NCBI RefSeq assembly: GCF_029407905.1 | Contig: NC_073645.1 | Coordinates: 46,005,501 to 46,069,500 of the forward strand | DNA: 64,000 nucleotides | Reading direction: 5' to 3' | Source of the DNA: Bubalus kerabau | Lineage: Eukaryota > Chordata > Mammalia > Artiodactyla > Bovidae | In this document: piece after piece, positions 55,078-64,000 of the stretch | Layout: every line of letters starts with the position of its first letter | Position numbering within the stretch: the first letter of the stretch is position 1 | Program-made: the position numbers and the translations under genes | The notes under the pieces: model-generated | Database searches by the model: none | Told to the model about the DNA's origin: nothing | Seen by the model: the letters and a program-made list of their open reading frames with translations, nothing else

Positions 55078-55209
55078 CCAAGTTTTAGCTTGCGACACAC
55101 GGGATCTTTAGTTGTGGCATGTGGGATCTAGTCCCTTAACCGGGGATCGAACCCTGGCCCCCTGCATTGGGAGGTCAGAGTCTTAGCCACTGGACCCCCA
55201 GGGAAGTCC
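55078..55209 (-). mobile_element. CHR-type tRNA-Glu SINE
   Basis: On the + strand: 'ttagcttgcgacacacggga' TCTTTAGTTGTGGCATGTGG, 'ccggggatcgaaccctggcc' and 'ccactggacccccagggaag' TCC. Minus-strand CHR SINE. Confidence 0.93.
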
Positions 55210-55609
55210 AGAGCCTGGGGTCTGATTGGAAAAAAGATGCAAGGGTCGAGAACTGCTGATCAGGAGAGAAAGTCCTGGGATCCTGAACCCTATCCCTAGC
55301 CCTGCCATTGCCGTGGTTAACAGCAGGACCTGCACAGAGAGCTTGGAAAGGGTTTATGCTGAGGGGCTACGGAATTCAGGAATTCAAAGTCTCTCTGTCT
55401 CTGTATGCATCTATCTCTTTCCTCTCCATCTCTGTCTCTGACCCTCTTCCCTGAGCCCCATGGTCTCGCTCCTCTCCATGTCTCTCTCTTCTCGTTTGCC
55501 ATCTGCCGGAGTACCTGTGGCCTTGCAGTTTTAATGGCCACAATACACTGAGTAGCCTCTGGGTTGCTTGGCCTAGTCCTTCAGTTAGTAGATGTCAGGT
55601 GCCTGCGTG
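55210..55609. other. Unique spacer
   Basis: CT-rich TCTCTGTCTC words at 55388-55495. No gene recognised. Confidence 0.5.
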
Positions 55610-55826
55610 CGTGCTAAGTCACCTCAGTCATGTCCAACTCTTTGCAGCCCTATGGACCGAACCCCTCCAGGCTCATCTGTCCATGGCATTCTCCAGGCAA
55701 GAACACTGGAGTGGGTTGCCATGTCCTCCAGGGGTCTTCCCGACCCAGGGGTCAAAACTGTGTCTCTTACATCCCCTGCATTGGCAGGCGGGTTCTTTAC
55801 TACTAATACCACCTGGGGAGCCCTAC
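55610..55826 (-). mobile_element. Bov-tA SINE
   Basis: Minus-strand copy, 'gctaagtcacctcagtcatg' (tail) to 'accacctggggagccctac' (head), with 'gcaagaacactggagtgggt'. It resembles the copy at 241-457 in having 'ccctgcattggcaggcgggt'. Confidence 0.94.
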
Positions 55827-56275
55827 TGGTTGCCAAGAGCTGTGAAGCGCCAGGACACGGGATGGGCAGGGAAGGCTGACCCCCATGGGCTGACCCTGTC
55901 TTTCCATTTCCCTGGGGAAATAATTTGATTAGTCAGTAGCCTTAGTTCACTACCATCCTGGTCCCGTCAGCTACAGTAAGAAGTCACGTGACACCTAAAC
56001 GACTCAGCTTAAACCTTGCAACCAAGTTGTACAAACATGTTTTGAGAAAAGTGTTCCCTCATCTGAGGTCAAAACAGTATGTCCATTTGCCTGTATGTTT
56101 CCCACCTCCAATGCCCTAGCCCACCTTGAGCCAGCCACACTCCCTTCGCTTTAGAGCACTGTCTGGGTATCTAGATCCCTTGCTGGCATCTCTTTTCCAC
56201 TTATTCAGTACACAGAAACACACGCATGCTACACTCCCTCAAACACCAAACACGAACCAGACATGTACACACAAA
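55827..56275. other. Unique spacer
   Basis: No gene or repeat recognised. Confidence 0.5.
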
Positions 56276-56320
56276 TTACATACATACATACATACATACT
56301 ACACACACACACACACACAT
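56276..56320. repeat. (CATA)n-(CA)n compound microsatellite
   Basis: Five CATA units followed by about nine CA units. Confidence 0.95.
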
Positions 56321-56831
56321 TCTCACACTCTTCCAGCATGGCTGAAAGATGTGAGTCAAACTAAATCAAGTATCTCAGGTCAGTAAGATTCACCCTCAGG
56401 ACATGAGGTTTTAAAATTTCAACCACTTTGGTCAAAAACCTCAATAAAAGTTTTCTGTGCTTCTTGCATTCTGACATCAGTCGTGATTTCAGATCATCAC
56501 GTGAGCAGAGATGTCTGCTTCATCCACGGCTGTCTGTGGCTCTCAGGCCCAGGCTTTGGACCTCTGCGGTGTCCTTGCTCTGGTCCTCTGGCTGCCGTCC
56601 AACCTGCCGGGTCCGGCTGGGAGACTCACTCCTGCTCCAACCTGGGTGTTACTGGAAGCCCAGGTGAGGGATGAGCCATAGGCATGAAGACCCAGAGCCT
56701 CCTCTGCAGGCCTCCCCCATCCGCACTCCCAGCTCAGACATCAGATTCTTAGACCCCGATTTCCTCCAAGTCTGATTTCCAGATTGGTGGAGTATTCAAA
56801 ACACTTCCATGCAGTCCATTCACTTTCCCTG
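56321..56831. other. Unique spacer
   Basis: No gene or repeat recognised. Confidence 0.5.
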
Positions 56832-57320
56832 ATGGTACACTGAAGTCTTGGTTATATACTAGCTTGACCTTGGAGTATACTAACTGCTGCTGCTGCTGCT
56901 AAGTCGCTTCAGTCGTGTCCGACTCTGTGCGACCCCATAGATGGCAGCCCACCAGGCTCCCCCGTCCCTGGGATTCTCCAGGCAAGAACACTGGAGTGGG
57001 TTGCCATTTCCTCCTCCAACGCATGAAAGTGAAAAGTGAAAGTGAAGTCTCTCAGTCGTGTCTGACTCTTAGCGACCCCATGGACTGCAGCCTACCAGGC
57101 TCCTCCGTCCACGGGATTTTCCAGGCAAGAGTACTGGAGTGGGGTGGGGTGCCATACTAACTAGCTCTTGTCAAAAACTAACTTAACCTGGTTGTACAGT
57201 GACGATCTAATTGTACACTGATTTCCCTGACTCTGCAAGAACTTGACGTGGTTGGACAGTAACTTCCCTAGTTGAAGACTAACCAGTCCCCGTTGACTCT
57301 GACTTGACCTGGTCGACACG
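56832..57320. repeat. Decayed ~20-bp tandem repeat, split by Bov-A2
   Basis: About ten imperfect units resembling GGTTGTACACTAACTTGACC can be lined up: 56832, 56850, 56872, then after the SINE 57154, 57170, 57190, 57210, ~57230, 57250, 57271 and 57292. Units are 18-24 bp and show strong divergence. It matches no repeat family I recognise. Confidence 0.6.
56886..57153 (-). mobile_element. Bov-A2 dimeric SINE with target-site duplication
   Basis: Two Bov-A monomers in tandem on the minus strand, the first starting at a (GCT)n and the second after the linker 'gcatgaaagtgaaaagtgaa'. Perfect 9-bp duplication ATACTAACT at 56877-56885 and 57154-57162. It inserted into the tandem repeat above. Confidence 0.96.
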
Positions 57321-57479
57321 CACCTTTCCACATTGTTTCCCTCCTGTCTCTAAAACCAGCCCTGAGCTGCAGGGTCTGAGCTGACCTCAGCCACCTGGGA
57401 GTCGGCCCCTCCCGCCTCCACGGCCGCAGCTCAGCGCCTGGTGGGTCCTGGCAACCAGTCACGGTCTCCTAACACTTGC
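57321..57479. other. Unique spacer
   Basis: GC-rich, no feature recognised. Confidence 0.5.
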
Positions 57480-57800
57480 GAGTACCGCTCCAAGTCCAGC
57501 CCAGGGCAAAGACTGCCAAACTGCCAGAGTTTATGTTAATATTTCTGAAAATATGGTCCTGGCCCCAAGTCAGCAAATGGTTATGGAGCGGCCGCTGCCT
57601 CTGGGAGCATTATCCTTGGCCAGGGGATTTAGATTCATTGGATTTCAGCATTTATTAAGGGGAAAAAAAAAATCTTACCTTCAGGGGCTCTGAAGAAAAT
57701 CCCATTCCATATTTTAAAGTCACAGCCTAGATTTTTAATTTCCTAATGGATTTATAACAGATGAAAAATTACCTCTTAATATGGTACTCTTGCCAGATGC
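57480..57800. other. Candidate conserved non-coding element
   Basis: Repeat-free, AT-rich block with 'agagtttatgttaatatttc', an isolated NotI-type GCGGCCGC (57588-57595) inside 'atggagcggccgctgcc', and 'gatttataacagatg'. It looks like regulatory DNA by style only. Confidence 0.35.
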
Positions 57801-58507
57801 TAAATCTATTCCCACTTGGAGTTTGGCTGTGTGGCCTCTTAGCTGTTGAGCCCTGGTCTCCCTTTGGCCTCTGAGCTTCATGCCCTCACAGAAAGCTTCT
57901 TCCTCAGAGGGAGCTAGTTGGGCAGTGCCCATACCCCAGACCTCCACCGAGGTCCCTGAGGGTGCCGCCTCCATCCTCACACACACAGCCAGCCAGCGCC
58001 CTGGATGCCAGTCATCAGGGGCTCAGACCCTCAGAAGAAGCCTGAGACCTCCTCGTCTTCCCTCTGGTGAAGAATAAGGAGCCAGGCAAAGGCCCAGAGG
58101 CAGCCTGGGAGGGTAAACTGGATGCAAATCCCAGAAGGTACTTCAAAGCTCTTCCCCTCCACCACTTTTTATCTGCCTAGTGCTCGCTGGGCACAGGGTC
58201 TAGCCCTGCCTCCGGCCCCAGGTCCCTTGTGGTGGTGGATGGGGAGGGAACAGTGGAGAGAGGGTGTTCACCCCATGCCTTCTCTATGGCCAACACTGTG
58301 CCAAGTGCTCTCAGATGCCATCAGTTCTCATAAGAACAGCATTTGTTCAGCTATACTCTGAGAGCCCTGTGACTGGAGAGAAGATTCCCCCAGAGAAAGG
58401 GGTGTGGTATTCTGAGCAGACCCAAACATAAACACATGCTGTATCTTCCTCTCCAAAATATGTTTTCTACAACTCAGAGCAGTTCAGAGATTACCATGTG
58501 GCTTGTG
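57801..58507. other. Unique sequence with a weak MIR trace
   Basis: 'gccaacactgtgccaagtgc' TCTCAGATGCCATCAG at 58289-58325 looks like a minus-strand MIR 3' end. No gene recognised. Confidence 0.45.
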
Positions 58508-58832
58508 CATTAGTCTGCTCAGGCTGTTGTAACAAAATACCACACCCCCCAGGCTCAAACATCTGCTCACAGGCCAGGCTTCTGGTAAGAACTCTTCCTG
58601 ACTTGCAGATGACCACCTTCTCTCTGCATCCTCACATGACAGACAGCGAGCATCTCTCTGGTGTCCCTTCTTATAAGGGCACTAACCCCATTGTGGGGGC
58701 CCCACCCTCATCTGACTCTAAGTGCCTCCCAAAGGCCCTATCTCCAAATATTACATTAGGGAATAAGACTTCAGCATAGGAATTCAGCATGGGGAGGGGG
58801 GGGAGGGTGGCACAAACCTTCAGTCCATAATA
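58508..58832 (-). mobile_element. MLT1-like MaLR LTR
   Basis: It reads on the + strand as the inverse of an MLT1-class LTR: 'cattagtctgctcaggctgt' TGTAACAAAATACCA, 'gcagatgaccaccttctctc' TGCATCCTCACATG, 'cttataagggcactaacccc' and 'ccacaccctcatctgactct'-like, CCTCCCAAAGGCCC and a CAAACCTTCAGTCCATAATA end. A solo LTR of an old endogenous retrovirus-like element, with no internal genes. Confidence 0.85.
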
Positions 58833-60156
58833 GCTGGCAAGTGGCAGAACCCAGCCCATCCCCTACATTTCCCACTGCTATAGCTCGGTGGTCCTGGGAG
58901 AGACCAAATTTGCCCCCCACAAATTGCCAAAGAGTCCCCTAACCCTCACTTTCAAAAGCCCATATCCAAGCAAGCACAAAGCCCCTCTGCTGCTATATTC
59001 CAGGGCTCCTATTTTTAGAAATTTCCATCTTGCTCCCTTTCTAAAGGCTTTGAGCCTTCCTATGCCAGAGCCCTGGAACCTGGCACCTCAGCAGAGGTGA
59101 GCTGCAGGTGCCCCAGCGGCCACCCACCTTGGAGCTAAGCGCATTCTTGCCCCACTGTTCTGCTAGGTGGCACACGCTCCTTGTCACAAGCTCACCAGCC
59201 TTCCCTGGGGCCCTGACAATGAAATCTGGGGCACCCTGGCCCCAGGACTCTTTCTCCTTTTGCCAGGACAGGCTATCAGAGCTTTCTCTCAGGTAAGTGA
59301 CCAACTCCCTCACCTTCCCCAGAGCCTCATCCCAGGAAGCCATCCAGCAGCATAGCCGTCTGCAGAGATAATGTTGAGGCTTTGAATGGCTTCTCCAGTG
59401 TGCACAGCATGTATTCAGCAGACCACAAAGGACACTTCCCTGGGCAAACACCACCTCATCCCCACACTGCTCCACCCCTGGAATGACTATCTGCTCCAAG
59501 GCCCCCGGCCCCTGTGGGACCCCTGAGAGATTCCCAGCCTCCCTGCCGCCTGTGTCTCCTCACCCAGCCCTGACCAGCTGTTGGCCCTCCCAGGCCATGT
59601 GGTCCTCTTCTCTGTTTGGCTATAGCCACCATCCTGTCCCCTCACCTGGCAGGGCTCTGGTGTCTCTGGATTTGACCAGCAGTAGTTTGAGGCACTCCTA
59701 GGCTCGCTGACCCCAGTGGCCCCAGCAAGGGCAGAGAGGAATGGCCCCACAGGGCCAGCCTAAGCACCACAGCTGAGGGGTGGAAGCAGGAGGCAAGCCC
59801 TGGGATCCTGGCTGCCATGAAAGGTCTGTCTGGGAGGGGGCAGCAGCTTCCAGCTCTGTGAAGCCACAAAACCCAAAAGGGGCCCTGGTCTCACCCCACA
59901 TTTCCCAAGCAGCCCCTCGGGGCACCCCCAAGGGGTTTCACCGCATTTCATCTCCCCCACCACCGTTGTGTGACCCTGGTTCAGTCACATCCCCTTCTCT
60001 GCATCCTCGTCAGTCAGTTGACTTTATGGGTTAGACTCTCTCCTAGGCTTTTTCAGCACGAGCTTCCCAAACATCCAAACTGCGGGGCCCACACATGGGA
60101 GAAACAGGCACTTCCTCTTCCGCTTTCACATGTTAGCAAGCCCCATCTGGGGGACT
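58833..60156. other. Unique non-coding sequence
   Basis: C-rich, no gene recognised. Many overlapping short open frames on both strands, none with a motif. Confidence 0.5.
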
Positions 60157-60172
60157 TCCCTAGTGGTCCTGG
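60157..60172 (+). mobile_element. CHR SINE head, left of BovB insertion
   Basis: 'gacttccctagtggtcc' is the first ~16 bases of a CHR-type SINE. It is cut by a BovB, and the SINE resumes at 61204 with a duplicated target (CTACTTGGTGGTCC versus ACTTCCCTAGTGGTCC). Confidence 0.8.
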
Positions 60173-60621
60173 GAGAAATATCAATAACCTCAGATATGCA
60201 GATGACACCACCCTTATGGCAGAAAGCAAAGAAGAACTGAAGAGCCTCTTGATGAAAGTGAAAGAGAAGAGTGAAAAAGTTGGCTTAAAACTCAGCTTTC
60301 AGAAAACTAAGATCATGGTATCCGGTCCCATCACTTCACGGAAAATAGATGGGGAAACAGTGAGAGACTTTATTTTTGGGGGCTCCAAAATCACTGCAGA
60401 TGGTGACTGCAGCCATAAAATTAAAAGATGCTTGCTCCTTAGAAGGAAAGTTATGACCAACCTAGACAGCATATTGAAAAGCAGAGACATCACTTTGCCA
60501 ACCAAGGTCCGTCTAGTCAAGGCTATGGTTTTTCCAGTAGTCATGTATGGATGTGAGAGTTGGACTATAAAGAAAGCTGAGTGCTGAAGAATTGATGCTT
60601 TTGAACTGTGCTGTTGGAGAA
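60173..60621 (+). mobile_element. BovB LINE fragment, left part
   Basis: It starts at 'gggagaaatatcaataacct', just before the YADD codons, and runs to 'gctgttggagaag', where a Bov-A2 intervenes. Confidence 0.94.
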
Positions 60622-60869
60622 GTACTCTTGCCTGGAAAATCCTATGGATGAAGGAGCCTGGTGGGCTGCAGTCCATGGGGTCGCTAGGAGTCAGACATGA
60701 CTGAGCGACTTCACTTTCACTTTTCACTTTTACGCATTGGAGAAGGAAATGGCAACCTACTCCAGTGTTCTTGCCTGGAGAATCCGAGGGACGGGGGAGC
60801 CTGGTGGGCTGCCGTCTATGGGGTCGCACAGAGTCGGACACGACTGAAGCGACTTAGCAGCAGCAGCAG
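60622..60869 (+). mobile_element. Bov-A2 dimeric SINE inside BovB
   Basis: The first monomer starts abruptly at 'tactcttgcctggaaaatcc', followed by the linker 'cactttcacttttcactttt' ACGC, then a second monomer from 'ttggagaaggaaatggcaac' to 'cttagcagcagcagcag'. It is the plus-strand counterpart of 56886-57153. The entry point shares ACTCTTG with both Bov-A and BovB. Confidence 0.92.
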
Positions 60870-61203
60870 CTTGAGAGTCCCTTGGACTGCAAGGAGATCT
60901 AACCAGTCCATCCTAAAGGAGATCAGTCCTGAATATTCATTGGAAGGACAGATGCCGAAGCTGAAGCTCCAATACTTTGGCTACCTGATGCAAAGAACTG
61001 ACTCATTTGAAAAGACCCTGGTGCTGGGAAAGATTGCAGGTGGGAGGAGAAGGAGACAAGAGAGAATGAGATGGTTGGATGCCATCACCGACTCAATGGA
61101 TATGAGTTTGAGTAAACTGCGGGAGTTGGTGATGGACAAGGAGGCCTCGTATGCTGCAGTCCATGGGGTTGCACAGAGTCGGACACGACTGAGCGACTGA
61201 ACT
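60870..61203 (+). mobile_element. BovB LINE fragment, right part
   Basis: It resumes with 'cttgagagtcccttggactg' and ends 'cactgagcgactgaactaac'-like. The 3' tail is short, a single TGAAC then TAACTA. Confidence 0.93.
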
Positions 61204-61395
61204 AACTACTTGGTGGTCCAGTGGTTAACACTTCACCTTCCAATGCAGGGGGTGCAGGTTCAATCCCTGGATGGGGAGCTAAGCTCTCACACGCCTCATG
61301 CCCCAAAAACCAGAACATAAAACAGAAACAATATTGTAACAAATTGAAGACTTTAAATATGGTCCACATTAAAAAAAAAAAAAGTCTTTAAGAAA
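61204..61395 (+). mobile_element. CHR SINE, main part
   Basis: 'acttggtggtccagtggtta' ACACTTCACCTTCCAATGCAGGG, B-box 'ggttcaatccctggatgggg', then the typical CHR 3' region 'acataaaacagaaacaatat' TGTAACAAATTGAAGACTTTAAATATGGTCC and an A-run (61371-61383). Confidence 0.94.
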
Positions 61396-61680
61396 AAGTC
61401 CCATTTTGCACTAATTTCCCAACAATTATTTTCCCTGTTAGCCTGCATCACTGGAGTGATTTTTCTCTTCAGTTGCACATCACTCCACAGAGGAGGCACA
61501 GCCCGGAGGGCAGCCTGGAGATGAGCCACGTTCTGCTCGCTCTCCCAGCAGAGCAGATCGTGGTCCAGCCCCACCACTCCCAGCAGAGCATGCCCCCCGC
61601 CTGCCCGCGGGGCCATGTATAATTGACGAGGCCCATGCTCTCCACACGCAGCCCTGAGACGCCCACGGCCATAATGCAGG
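61396..61680. other. Unique spacer
   Basis: No repeat recognised. Part of a long minus-strand open frame discussed in the findings. Confidence 0.45.
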
Positions 61681-61840
61681 ATGTTAAAAGCTTCCTGGGA
61701 AGCCCTGCTCTGGTCTCCAAGAGGGATAATTAATGTAATAAAGGGGTTTCCAATTATGAATCTTGCTGCAGCTTTGATTTCTGCTGCAAATGCTTCTGAG
61801 GTGTTTCCAGAAGCACCCAGGCCTTTCGTATCTGCTTCCT
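61681..61840. other. Candidate conserved non-coding element
   Basis: AT-rich, repeat-free, with 'gggataattaatgtaata' and 'ccaattatgaatcttgctg' homeodomain-type cores. Enhancer-like by style. Confidence 0.38.
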
Positions 61841-62239
61841 CGAAGGAGCTACATCTGCTCTCATCTGTGCCTTTCATCACTAAAGAAAGAAGGGCATCCC
61901 ACTGGGGTCCAGGCCTTTGTGCCCGGGGACCCCAGGGCACCCCAGGAACCCCTTTGTGCCCAGGGGACACGGAGTGAAGAAGAGAACCATCATAGAGGAA
62001 CAGACTGCACTCAAGGGCCCTGCCTCTGTTTTCTTGGGTTGGGGGCAGGCAGGCCACATTTCTGGGTCCCTGCTCTCTGCTTTTAAACCATCTTCCTTGC
62101 TCTCCAAAGGGACACCTGTTTGTAACCAGACTGCCTGATTCTGAGGATCCTGGAGGGGAAGTGGGGCTGGTCCTCTCTGTCTGGGAGCTTAACCCAGGGC
62201 TGCAGCATCCATCGGGGCCTTCCAGCAGCCTTGACAAGC
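61841..62239. other. Unique non-coding sequence
   Basis: Nothing recognised apart from the minus-strand open frame. Confidence 0.45.
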
Positions 62240-62345
62240 AGGTTGTCAGCCCCCTACGGTTTACAGATGTGCCCTCTGAGCCCAGAGAGGTTAGGGATCT
62301 GTCACATGCATACACAGGAGTGGCAGGCCCTGGACTCAAGTTCTG
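62240..62345 (-). mobile_element. MIR SINE fragment
   Basis: 'acggtttacagatgtgccct' CTGAGCCCAGAGAGGTTAGGGATCTGTC, then 'ggcaggccctggactcaagt' TCTGA is inverted MIR. Confidence 0.7.
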
Positions 62346-64000
62346 ATGCTCTTCCATTCCCCCGCCCCAAAGCTGCCAAGGTCGGTAGCAAGCCCACCAT
62401 GCACTGGGCTCCTCCCTTCTCTGCAGAACTCTTGAGAGGTGTCTGCTCTCTCCTCACATCCTGGGGGGAAGCTGGGGGCACTGGGGAGCTTCTTCCCTTG
62501 AAGTGGAAGGATGGAGCAAAAGAGGACTTTACAGCTGCCCCCTGACACCCCTCTCCCTTTACTCCACACCTACAACAGATTGTGTTTGAGATGCCCAGGG
62601 ACCTCAGAATCCTAGACTGGGATACTGGGGTCAAAGGGACTTTTAAGGGACTTGGGAAAACAACTCTGCTGAGAAGGGGACCGATTGGCCTCAGCGAGTG
62701 GGAACCCAGGCTGGGGCCAGGCTAGCCAGGGGCAGTGGGGAAGACGGAAGGGTTGCCAAGACACTGATCAGGTTCCAGCCAAGAAGGCGGCAACTCAAGG
62801 CAGGCTCCAGGCTGGGCTAAAACCTGGAGCACTGAGCAGGGAAGCTGAGGCCGCCCCCCGCCCCGCCCCCCGCTGCCCAGGAGGGCAGAGCACGCCATCA
62901 CCTTAGGGCGGGGAGAGGCTGTGTGACTCTGTGAGCAGTTACCCAGGGCTCATAGCCAGCACATTACAAGGCAGGCCAGCAACACTCTCCCAAGTGCTGC
63001 CACGCTGTCTGGGGGTGGGGGGCTGATACAGCTGCAGGGAGAAACCCCAGGGGACCATCATCAGGAGGACTGGGGACCGGCAGGGAGAGAGCACTCCTCC
63101 CTCTTCTCCTTCCCCTCTTTGGCCTCCTGGTTTCCCTTTCACACCTCTTCCAACCTCCCTGTGCTTCCTGGATTTCAGGTCACAGGCCAAAATCCTCTAT
63201 GCTGTTTAGTCCCTGGAGGACTGAAACGAACACATAAACTAGGAAATAAGGAGAAGAATGGGCAGCCTGGAAGTCAGGAGCAAAGGAAGAAAAAGATATG
63301 GATGGAAATATAATAGCTCAAGAAATTAAATAAGGAAAAATGTCTTTTGAAATAACATCATTGGTGGCATTTCACTCAGCATCTTGGGACTTCCCTGCAG
63401 ACCCTCTGGCGGAAGCTAGTCCTTTTTTTTTTTTTTTTTCCTGCAGTTACATTGCCAAATCTCTTCAGAGTCACTGATATTTCTAGTTAGCCTCAGGCAG
63501 GAACTTGGAAATTCCTAGATATGAAACATTAACATGGGCACATGCCCTTTTCTTACAGCGAGAACAAGCTAAAATGGAGAATTTGAAATTCACCAGCCGT
63601 GTGATCTTTTCTCCTGCCCCACGTGGCTCAAGGGGCGGATGGTTCCATTCATCTACTGTACATATGTTGATGGCCACTACTTCCCTGGCTTGGTCTTGAA
63701 AAGAAGGCACCATTTAAACTTCCTGGAATATTTTTGCATATTTTCAACATTTGTAAACTTCCCACCCCATCAGTCAGTTTAATTCCACCATTTGTCATCT
63801 CAGAAGAAAGAACAAAAGCATTGTTCCAATAAGAATTACCTGGATGGAGCCAGGCTGGGAAGACAGATGACAGAGCCATGATTACCCGCAGGTATCAGCG
63901 CGGATCTCCAGGCAGGGAGTGCGGCTGACTGTTGTTGGGGGCGGGGAACAAACTGGTAACCCCCCAGCCAGCAGCACTGCAGACCTGCCAAGACTGTTGA
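62346..64000. other. Unique non-coding sequence to window end
   Basis: No gene recognised. It includes a C-run cluster at 62851-62876 (G-quadruplex potential on the minus strand), a T-run at 63423-63439 and an AT-rich block from 63280 to 63830. Confidence 0.5.

Larger units (their letters stand above)
60173..61200 (+). pseudogene. BovB RT C-terminal fragment, disrupted
   Basis: The frame from 60173 encodes NNLRYADDTTLMAE-like RT sequence through 'MYGCESWTIKKAEC' and stops at TGA 60584-60586 (in 'gagtgctgaagaat'). It lacks a few residues (VETVSD shortened) and is then split by a Bov-A2 insertion. It continues after 60870 with 'RVPWTARRSNQSILKE' to the natural end. Non-functional. Confidence 0.88.

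Overview
This window is nuclear DNA of a ruminant artiodactyl, most likely a bovid. The diagnostic evidence is the repeat set: tRNA-Glu-derived Bov-tA SINEs, Bov-A/Bov-A2 elements, eight fragments of the LINE BovB with its (TGAAC)n-type 3' tail, and CHR-type tRNA-Glu SINEs. I cannot tell cattle from sheep, goat or buffalo. No bacterial-type operon, CRISPR array, phage or plasmid is present. Family names are given from remembered consensus features, not from a database search.

I found no protein-coding exon that I can support. The only convincing protein similarity is to the reverse transcriptase and C-terminal region of BovB. All other open frames are repeat-derived, CpG-island compositional frames, or unassigned.

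Layout. 0-11.5 kb: mostly unique DNA with three Bov-tA copies, an old L1 3' end, L2 and MIR. 11.5-17 kb: dense and layered, with a BovB carrying a 336-codon open RT fragment inside a Bov-tA, a composite Bov-tA with a Bov-A at its duplicated target, and another BovB tail. 17-29 kb: mixed, with an L1 split by a BovB tail near 19.6 kb and unique AT-rich blocks near 20.1-20.6 and 22.1-22.4 kb. About 29.4-31.3 kb: a strong CpG island, the best candidate promoter, inside a 7.2-kb stretch (27.7-34.9 kb) lacking ruminant SINEs. 33-38.1 kb: ancient mammalian repeats (MIR, L2, MaLR-like LTRs, MER5-like) and two blocks rich in palindromic factor-like motifs (35.5 and 36.1 kb). 38.6-51 kb: dense Bov-tA/BovB, including the longest BovB (about 1.5 kb). 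51-60 kb: mostly unique, with simple repeats, a decayed ~20-bp tandem repeat split by a Bov-A2, and an MLT1-like LTR. 60.1-61.4 kb: a three-level nest, Bov-A2 in BovB in a CHR SINE. 61.4-64 kb: unique.

The overall picture is intronic or intergenic DNA around one CpG-island promoter, with scattered blocks that look like developmental enhancers. Ten of eleven LINE fragments (BovB and L1) lie on the + strand, which weakly suggests that any enclosing transcript runs on the - strand. I see no convincing novel gene system. The most useful leads are the unassigned CpG island, the palindromic motif blocks, the decayed tandem repeat, and the nested insertions that can be ordered in time.
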